A DNA stretch of 64,000 nucleotides, from contig NZ_CP087190.1 of the NCBI RefSeq assembly GCF_024749165.1, positions 5,801,501 through 5,865,500 on the forward strand, read 5' to 3'. Source of the DNA: Pseudomonas sp. B21-023 (GTDB lineage Bacteria; Pseudomonadota; Gammaproteobacteria; Pseudomonadales; Pseudomonadaceae). Of the stretch, positions 58,408-64,000 are shown one piece after another. The position numbers and the translations under genes are program-made. Below the pieces are notes generated by a model that saw only the letters and a program-made list of their open reading frames with translations, made no database searches and had not been told where the DNA came from. Numbering within the stretch: position 1 is the first letter of the stretch; each line of letters starts with the position of its first letter.

Positions 58408-59268
58408 TTAAACCGCGGCAGCGCCGCCGACGATTTCCGAGATCTCCTGGGTGATCGCAGCCTGACGCGCCTTGTTGTAGATCAACTGAAGCTCTTTGAT
58501 CAAATCACCGGCGTTATCTGTGGCGTTCTTCATGGCGATCATCCGGGCCGCTTGTTCAGCAGCGTTGTTCTCGACCACCGCCTGGTACACCTGCGACTCC
58601 ACGTAACGCACCATCAAGCCGTCCAGCAGCTCTTTTGCGTCGGGTTCGTACAGGTAGTCCCAGTGGTGCTTGAGTTCCTGATCCGGGGTTGCCACCAACG
58701 GTACCAACTGCTCGACCGTCGGTTTTTGGGTCATGGTGTTGATGAACTTGTTCGAAACCACCGAGAGGCGATCGATACGGCCGTCGAGGTAGGCGTCCAG
58801 CATCACTTTGACGGAGCCGATCAGATCGTTGATCGATGGCTCTTCGCCCAGGTGGCTGATCGCGGCTACGACGTTGCCGCCAAAGATGCGGAAGAAAGTC
58901 GCACCCTTGCTGCCGATCACGCACAGGTCGATTTCAACGCCCTGTTCGCGGTTTTCGCTCATGTCCTTGACCAGGGCCTTGAACAGGTTGGTGTTCAAGC
59001 CACCGCACAGACCACGGTCACTGCTCACCACGATATAACCAGCACGCTTTACAGGGCGCTCGATCATGAACGGGTGGCGGTATTCCGGGTTGGCGTTGGC
59101 CAGATGACCGATCACCTGGCGGATACGCTCCGCGTAAGGACGGCTAGCAGCCATGCGCATTTGTGCCTTGCGCATCTTGCTGACCGCCACTTTCTCCATG
59201 GCGCTGGTAATTTTTTGCGTGCTTTTGATGCTCGCAATCTTACTGCGAATCTCTTTTGCGCCTGCCAT
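58408..59268 (-). CDS. atpG: ATP synthase gamma subunit
   Basis: A 286-residue central stalk: MAGAKEIRSKIASIKSTQKI, TSAMEKVAVSKMRKAQ start, SSDRGLCGGLNTNLFK and the conserved C-terminal IAMKNATDNAGDLIKELQL, YNKARQAAITQEISEIVGGA. It couples rotation of the c ring to catalysis. 48 bp after atpA. Confidence 0.97.
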   Translation of the reverse strand: MAGAKEIRSKIASIKSTQKITSAMEKVAVSKMRKAQMRMAASRPYAERIRQVIGHLANANPEYRHPFMIERPVKRAGYIVVSSDRGLCGGLNTNLFKALVKDMSENREQGVEIDLCVIGSKGATFFRIFGGNVVAAISHLGEEPSINDLIGSVKVMLDAYLDGRIDRLSVVSNKFINTMTQKPTVEQLVPLVATPDQELKHHWDYLYEPDAKELLDGLMVRYVESQVYQAVVENNAAEQAARMIAMKNATDNAGDLIKELQLIYNKARQAAITQEISEIVGGAAAV

Positions 59269-59316
59269 GTATCACCTATCAGGTTAGCAAGCGGGGGCCG
59301 GAGCCCCCGCTGCGGC

Positions 59317-60861
59317 TTACCAGGTCTGGGTGGCCTTGAACTTCTCGATACCGGCTTTCATGCCAGCGTCGATTTCGTCGTTGAAGTCACCCTTCACGTT
59401 GATCTTGGCCATCAGTTCGGCGTGATCACGGTTGAAGTAGGCAATCAGAGCTTGCTCGAAGCTGCCAACCTTGGAGACTTCTACGTCGGTCAGGAAACCA
59501 CGCTCAGCGGCGTACAGCGACAGGGCCATGTCGGCGATCGACATTGGCGCGTACTGCTTCTGCTTCATCAGCTCGGTAACGCGCTGACCATGCTCCAGCT
59601 GCTTGCGGGTAGCCTCGTCCAGGTCCGAAGCGAACTGGGCGAAGGCCGCCAGTTCACGGTACTGGGCCAGGGCGGTACGGATACCACCGGACAGCTTCTT
59701 GATGATCTTGGTCTGGGCGGCACCACCAACACGGGATACCGACACACCGGCGTTAACGGCAGGACGGATGCCTGCGTTGAACATGGCCGATTCCAGGAAG
59801 ATCTGACCGTCGGTGATCGAGATCACGTTGGTCGGAACGAACGCGGAAACGTCGCCAGCCTGGGTTTCGATGATCGGCAGAGCGGTCAGCGAGCCAGTCT
59901 TGCCAGTTACGGCACCGTTGGTGAACTTCTCGACGTACTCTTCGGAAACGCGCGATGCACGCTCCAGCAGACGGGAGTGGAGATAGAACACGTCGCCTGG
60001 GTACGCTTCACGTCCTGGTGGACGGCGCAGCAGCAGGGAGATCTGACGGTAGGCAACGGCCTGCTTGGACAGGTCATCGTAAACGATCAGGGCGTCTTCA
60101 CCGCGGTCACGGAAGAACTCGCCCATGGTGCAGCCGGCATAAGGCGCCAGGAACTGCAGTGCGGCGGATTCCGAAGCACTGGCAACGACCACGATGGTGT
60201 TGGCCAGGGCGCCGGCTTCTTCCAGCTTGCGAACGATGTTGGCAACGGTGGAACGCTTCTGGCCGACTGCAACATAAACGCAGAAAATACCGGAGTCTTT
60301 CTGGTTGATGATGGCGTCGATGGCCATGGCGGTCTTGCCGATCTGACGGTCACCGATGATCAGCTCACGCTGGCCACGGCCAACAGGGATCATGGCGTCG
60401 ACGGACTTGTAGCCAGTCTGTACAGGCTGGTCTACCGACTTACGCCAGATCACGCCTGGAGCTACTTTCTCGACCGCGTCGGTCTGGGTGTTGCCCAGAG
60501 GACCTTTGCCGTCGATCGGGTTACCCAGTGCGTCGACGACGCGACCCAGCAGTTCCTTACCAACCGGAACTTCCAGGATGCGACCAGTGCACTTGGCGCT
60601 CATGCCTTCGGCGAGGGTGTCATAGGCACCCAGGATCACTGCACCTACGGAGTCTTGCTCCAGGTTCAGGGCCATGCCGAATACGCTGCCAGGGAACTCG
60701 ATCATTTCGCCGTACATGACGTCGGCCAGACCGTGGATCCGCACGATGCCGTCGGAAACCGAAACGACGGTACCTTCGTTACGGGCTTGGGAGCCGACAT
60801 CGAGGTTGTCGATGCGGCCCTTGATGATTTCACTAATTTCGGAAGGATTGAGTTGCTGCAT
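59317..60861 (-). CDS. atpA: ATP synthase alpha subunit
   Basis: A 514-residue regulatory nucleotide-binding F1 subunit. N-terminal MQQLNPSEISEIIKGRID, Walker A GDRQIGKT (170-177), and DALIVYDDLSKQAVAYRQIS, LLLRRPPGREAYPGDVFYLH with the arginine finger region near SVSRVGGAAQ. 21 bp after atpH. Confidence 0.97.
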   Translation of the reverse strand: MQQLNPSEISEIIKGRIDNLDVGSQARNEGTVVSVSDGIVRIHGLADVMYGEMIEFPGSVFGMALNLEQDSVGAVILGAYDTLAEGMSAKCTGRILEVPVGKELLGRVVDALGNPIDGKGPLGNTQTDAVEKVAPGVIWRKSVDQPVQTGYKSVDAMIPVGRGQRELIIGDRQIGKTAMAIDAIINQKDSGIFCVYVAVGQKRSTVANIVRKLEEAGALANTIVVVASASESAALQFLAPYAGCTMGEFFRDRGEDALIVYDDLSKQAVAYRQISLLLRRPPGREAYPGDVFYLHSRLLERASRVSEEYVEKFTNGAVTGKTGSLTALPIIETQAGDVSAFVPTNVISITDGQIFLESAMFNAGIRPAVNAGVSVSRVGGAAQTKIIKKLSGGIRTALAQYRELAAFAQFASDLDEATRKQLEHGQRVTELMKQKQYAPMSIADMALSLYAAERGFLTDVEVSKVGSFEQALIAYFNRDHAELMAKINVKGDFNDEIDAGMKAGIEKFKATQTW

Positions 60862-60882
60862 TGCTCTGCTGCCCCTTCAAAC

Positions 60883-61419
60883 TCAAGATTTCAAGGCTTC
60901 GGCCAGTTTCGCGATTTTCCCGCGAACCGAACCGTCGATTACCAGGTCGCCAGCGCGGATGACGACGCCGCCGATCAGGCTGGCATCCTCCGACGCGTGC
61001 AGGCGCACTTCCTGGCCTAACCGTGCACTGAGAACCTTGGCGAGTTTGTCTTGCTGTTCTTGGTTCAACGCAAAAGCACTGGTGACTTCCACGTCCACGG
61101 ATTTCTCTTGCTCGGCCTTGTACAGGTCGAACAGAGTCGAAATCTCCGGCAGAAGCAGGAGACGTTCGTTTTCCGCGGCAACATGAATGAAATTCTGTGC
61201 CTTGGCGTCAAACTTGTCACCGCACACTTCAATGAATGCGGCGGCCTTTTCTGCGCTAGTCAGTTGCGGGGCCTTGAGCAGGCGCTGCATGGTGTCGTCT
61301 TGCGACACCGCAGCAGCCAGGCCGAGCATGGCTGACCAATTGGCCAGTTGCTGATGGGCCTGGGCATGCTCGAAGGCAGCCTTAGCGTAAGGTCGGGCCA
61401 ACGTGGTCAGTTCTGCCAT
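60883..61419 (-). CDS. atpH: ATP synthase delta subunit
   Basis: A 178-residue stator subunit. N-terminal helical domain TLARPYAKAAFEHAQAHQQL and C-terminal LGQEVRLHASEDASLIGGVV, IRAGDLVIDGSVRGKIAKL. It joins the peripheral stalk (b subunit) to alpha. 12 bp after atpF. Confidence 0.96.
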   Translation of the reverse strand: MAELTTLARPYAKAAFEHAQAHQQLANWSAMLGLAAAVSQDDTMQRLLKAPQLTSAEKAAAFIEVCGDKFDAKAQNFIHVAAENERLLLLPEISTLFDLYKAEQEKSVDVEVTSAFALNQEQQDKLAKVLSARLGQEVRLHASEDASLIGGVVIRAGDLVIDGSVRGKIAKLAEALKS

Positions 61420-61431
61420 GATCGCCCTCGC

Positions 61432-61902
61432 TTAAATTTCAGCGGCCAGTTTGTTAACCAGCTCCGCATGCGCGTTTTGATCGATTGTGGCGCCAAGGAT
61501 CTTTTCAGCACCGCCAACAGCCAGGGCACCCACTTGGGCACGCAGGGCGTCTTTGACGCTGTTCAGTTCCTGTTCGATCTCGGCTTGAGCCTGAGCCTTC
61601 ACACGGTCAGCTTCGACGCGGGCCTGTTCACGGGCTTCCTCGACAAGCTGAGCAGCGCGTTTCTTGCTTTGCTCAATGATTTCGGCTGCCTGTGCCTTCG
61701 CTTCACGCAGTTGCTGACCCACTTTCTCTTGGGCCAGCTCCAGGTCGCGAGCAGCGCGATTGGCAGCGTCCAGGCCGTCAGCAATCTTCTTCTGGCGCTC
61801 TTGCAGAGCAGTGATGACCGGAGGCCATACGTACTTCATGCAGAAGAGCACAAAAATCAGGAAAGCAACGGATTGGCCAATCAGGGTTGCATTAATGTTC
61901 AC
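61432..61902 (-). CDS. atpF: ATP synthase b subunit
   Basis: A 156-residue peripheral stalk subunit with one N-terminal membrane helix ([20 protein letters not shown]) followed by the long charged coiled coil (about 30-156, e.g. [20 protein letters not shown]). 58 bp after atpE. Confidence 0.96.
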
Positions 61903-61960
61903 GCCAACACCTCGCTCGGTCTTTGTTCATCACAGCCTTTCACTCGTTGGAAACGAGTGA

Positions 61961-62218
61961 TTAGCCGGCGATCTGACCAACGAAGGGGTTTGCGAAGGTG
62001 AAGAACAGAGCGATACCAACACCGATCATGGTGACGGCGTCGAGCAGACCGGCAACGATGAACATCTTGACCTGCAGCATTGGAACCATTTCTGGCTGGC
62101 GAGCAGCGCCTTCCAGGAACTTGCCGCCCAGCAGGCCGAAACCAATGGCGGTACCCAGAGCACCCAGGCCGATCAGCAGAGCAACAGCGATAGCGGTCAG
62201 ACCAACTACAGTTTCCAT
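61961..62218 (-). CDS. atpE: ATP synthase c subunit
   Basis: An 85-residue hairpin of two membrane helices ([20 protein letters not shown] and [20 protein letters not shown]), with the proton-binding Asp60 in the second. Polar loop [10 protein letters not shown] joins them. It forms the rotating ring in the inner membrane. Confidence 0.97.
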
Positions 62219-62362
62219 CTTTCCTCCCGACTTTTACGTCGTATTGGTTAGGTTTTTAGTTTGAAGCGGTAAAACAAATCGTTTGATACAGCATGCCCTT
62301 GCGGACTTTTTAAGCCCTCCCCCCAGACGGGCGGGGAAGGCTATCAGACACGCCAGGCGGTC

Positions 62363-63232
62363 TTAATGGTTATCTTCGTGAGCCATCGACAGGTAGACGA
62401 TAGTCAGCATCATGAAGATGAAAGCTTGCAGGGTGATGATCAGGATGTGGAACACAGCCCACGCCCACTGCAGCACCACACCCAGGCCGCTGAGCCAGAG
62501 GATGCCGGCGCCGAACATCACCGCGATCAGGATGAACACCAGCTCGCCGGCGTACATGTTGCCGAACAGACGCAGTGCCAACGAAATCGGCTTGGCGATC
62601 AGGGTGACGAACTCGAGCAGGAAGTTCACCGGGATCAGCAGGATCTGCACGAAGATGTTCTTGCTACCGAACGGGTGCAGGGTGAGCTCGCCGATGAAGC
62701 CGCCGATGCCCTTGACCTTGATGCTGTAGAAGATGATCAGCGCGAACACGCTCAGGGCCATGCCCAGGGTGGCGTTCGGGTCGGTGGTCGACACCGCGCG
62801 GAACGGAATGTGCGGATCACCGGAGATCAGGATGGCCAGCTGAGGAATCCAGTCGACCGGTACCAGGTCGATGGCGTTCATCAGGAATACCCAGACGAAG
62901 ATGGTCAGCGCCAGCGGGGCGATCACCGGGCTGCGGCCGTGGAAGGAATCCTTCACGCTGCCGTGGACGAAGTCCACCAGCACTTCGACGAAGTTCTGCA
63001 GGGCGCCAGGCTGGCCGGAAGTGGCCTTCTTAGCCGCCATGCGGAAGATGAACAGGAAGATCAGACCCAGCGCAACGGACCAACCCAGGGTGTCCAGGTG
63101 GAACGCCCAGAAGCCCATTGCCTTGGCTTCTGCAGCCGAATGGGCCAAGCCCCAGCTGCCGTCTGGTAGTTGACCGTAGGTCAGGTTCTGCAAGTGGTGC
63201 TGGATATAGCCCGAAGCGGTTTCTGCTGCCAT
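62363..63232 (-). CDS. atpB: ATP synthase a subunit
   Basis: A 289-residue membrane subunit with the proton half channels. Conserved LRLFGNMYAGELVFILIAVM carries the essential Arg, and FVWVFLMNAIDLVPVDWIPQ is the helix 3 motif. Its start is 16 bp after the atpI stop, and the 144-bp gap to atpE is usual in these operons. Confidence 0.97.
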   Translation of the reverse strand: MAAETASGYIQHHLQNLTYGQLPDGSWGLAHSAAEAKAMGFWAFHLDTLGWSVALGLIFLFIFRMAAKKATSGQPGALQNFVEVLVDFVHGSVKDSFHGRSPVIAPLALTIFVWVFLMNAIDLVPVDWIPQLAILISGDPHIPFRAVSTTDPNATLGMALSVFALIIFYSIKVKGIGGFIGELTLHPFGSKNIFVQILLIPVNFLLEFVTLIAKPISLALRLFGNMYAGELVFILIAVMFGAGILWLSGLGVVLQWAWAVFHILIITLQAFIFMMLTIVYLSMAHEDNH

Positions 63233-63248
63233 GGTTGCCTCAAACGCC

Positions 63249-63656
63249 CTAAGGTCTCGAAAGTCTTTTATTCATCAGCAGGGGCGCGAACCAGCTGACC
63301 AAAAGGGTCAGCACGAAGACGCCGAATACTGCCAACGGCGCCAATGGCTTCACTCCTGCAAAGGTCAGTGCAAACAGCACTGCCGTCAAAATCATCTTGC
63401 CTGCCTCGCCCGCGTAAAACGACTTGACGATGGCCTGCGCCGCCCGGGCTCCGCTGAAGCGAAAAGCCTTCCAGGCGAAATACACATTGGGCAACCAGGC
63501 AATCAAACCTCCGCAAAGGCCTGAATATCCACTGACTACCCCTTTCCACTGCCACAACACCAGCGTTGCCAGCAGCAGTACGACAAATTGAGCCAGCAGT
63601 ACCGGAAAAACCGCCCAGCGATGGAAAGGCAGGCGGTTTGGCGTGCGGATTTCCAT
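63249..63656 (-). CDS. atpI: ATP synthase accessory protein AtpI
   Basis: A 135-residue membrane protein with four hydrophobic segments (VFPVLLAQFVVLLLATLVLW, GLCGGLIAWLPNVYFAWKAF, MILTAVLFALTFAGV, APLAVFGVFVLTLLVSWFAP) that helps c-ring assembly or Mg uptake. ATG 63656, 8 bp after GAGGAG, is preferred to the GTG one codon upstream. First gene of the operon. Confidence 0.92.
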   Translation of the reverse strand: MEIRTPNRLPFHRWAVFPVLLAQFVVLLLATLVLWQWKGVVSGYSGLCGGLIAWLPNVYFAWKAFRFSGARAAQAIVKSFYAGEAGKMILTAVLFALTFAGVKPLAPLAVFGVFVLTLLVSWFAPLLMNKRLSRP

Positions 63657-63731
63657 CACAACTGCTCCTCGAATGTCGACCGCCTCGTCAACAATGACTT
63701 GGCATAATTTGTGCCGACAAAATGCGCGCAG

Positions 63732-63760
63732 AGTATAGGGGTGGATTAACCCCTATTCAA
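63732..63760 (-). promoter_or_regulatory. Sigma-70 promoter of the atp operon
   Basis: Minus strand -35 TTGAAT (63760-63755), 17-bp spacer, -10 TATACT (63737-63732), with expected start near 63725, about 70 bp before atpI. The spacer contains the palindrome ATAGGGGT-TAATCC-ACCCCTAT, which could also serve as an end signal for parB transcription. Confidence 0.75.
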
Positions 63761-63805
63761 CTCTTGGGTAGTGATTTCCGACTGCGCGCTACAACAGGAA
63801 TTGTT

Positions 63806-64000
63806 TCAGCGGATGTGAGCAAGCACGCCTTGCAACTCGTCAAGGGAGTTGTAGCGAATAACCAACTGGCCTTTGCCCTTGTTGCCATGGCGAATTTGTA
63901 CCGCCGAGCCCAGGCGCTCTGCCAGACGCTGTTCAAGACGCGTGATATCCGGATCAGGTTTGCTCGCCTCGACCGGCTCAGGTTTGCCACTGAGCCACTG
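63806..64000 (-). CDS. parB: Chromosome partitioning protein ParB, C-terminal fragment
   Basis: The last 64 codons before TGA at 63808-63806. The visible part, PDPDITRLEQRLAERLGSAV, then RHGNKGKGQLVIRYNSLDEL and QGVLAHIR, is the ParB C-terminal dimerisation domain typical of Pseudomonas. The gene continues beyond the window. Together with atp genes it marks the oriC-proximal region. No parS site (TGTTTCACGTGAAACA) is seen inside the window. Confidence 0.88.
   Translation of the reverse strand, partial: QWLSGKPEPVEASKPDPDITRLEQRLAERLGSAVQIRHGNKGKGQLVIRYNSLDELQGVLAHIR

Noticed and set aside
58552..61020. 822-codon plus-strand frame across atpG and atpA
   Set aside because: Shadow frame over highly conserved ATP synthase genes.
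63660..63805. parS site near parB
   Set aside because: No TGTTTCACGTGAAACA-like palindrome is present in this gap or elsewhere in the window.

Overview
The window is chromosomal DNA of a fluorescent Pseudomonas of the putida/entomophila group. The gene order pycAB-pycR-rccR-zwf-GGDEF/EAL-uvrD, then lpd3, glmS-glmR-glmU-atp and parB is the one expected next to oriC in these bacteria. REP elements of the putida type and a complete hcnABC operon point to a cyanogenic member such as P. entomophila or a close relative; that species assignment is inference from gene content, not from a database search.

Layout: (1) 1-5921: end of an AraC regulator, acetylpolyamine amidohydrolase and polyamine-binding protein genes, a MocR-type regulator, PaiB and two GNAT acetyltransferases. 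(2) 5982-7582: a HipA/HipB-type kinase/antitoxin pair in unusual order, with an AT-rich, repeat-containing upstream region. (3) 7798-20190: central carbon genes (two-subunit pyruvate carboxylase and its LysR regulator, RccR/HexR-type regulator and glucose-6-phosphate dehydrogenase), a c-di-GMP phosphodiesterase and UvrD. (4) 20352-25818: Tim44-like, SMI1/KNR4, CPA2 antiporter, thioesterase, PdxY and DUF3301 genes. (5) 25819-30062: a zinc-starvation island (two COG0523 GTPases, DUF1826, a secreted four-cysteine protein and zinc-independent FolE2) arranged around a Zur-box-like palindrome. (6) 30071-35007: DUF3617, cardiolipin synthase, CfaA and Lpd3.

(7) 35042-45111 is an accessory block read entirely on the minus strand. 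It contains hcnABC and, upstream of it, six genes that look like an undescribed small-molecule pathway: proline-dehydrogenase-like protein, threonine-aldolase-fold PLP lyase, ATP-grasp ligase, MFS exporter, class-V aminotransferase-fold enzyme and membrane di-iron desaturase. Four of them overlap (4, 4 and 14 bp). The likely product is an amino-acid- or dipeptide-type metabolite. (8) 45883-52031 holds two tandem, homologous subtilisin-type autotransporters, placed just downstream of the glmS end where attTn7 lies. (9) 52294-64000: glmS, glmR, glmU, the full atpIBEFHAGDC operon with a clear sigma-70 promoter, and the 3' end of parB.

No rRNA, tRNA, CRISPR array, insertion sequence or transposase was seen. 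An unexpected feature is the abundance of perfect DnaA-box 9-mers (TTATCCACA), at least 16 by eye, including a 12-bp periodic array inside the MocR gene.
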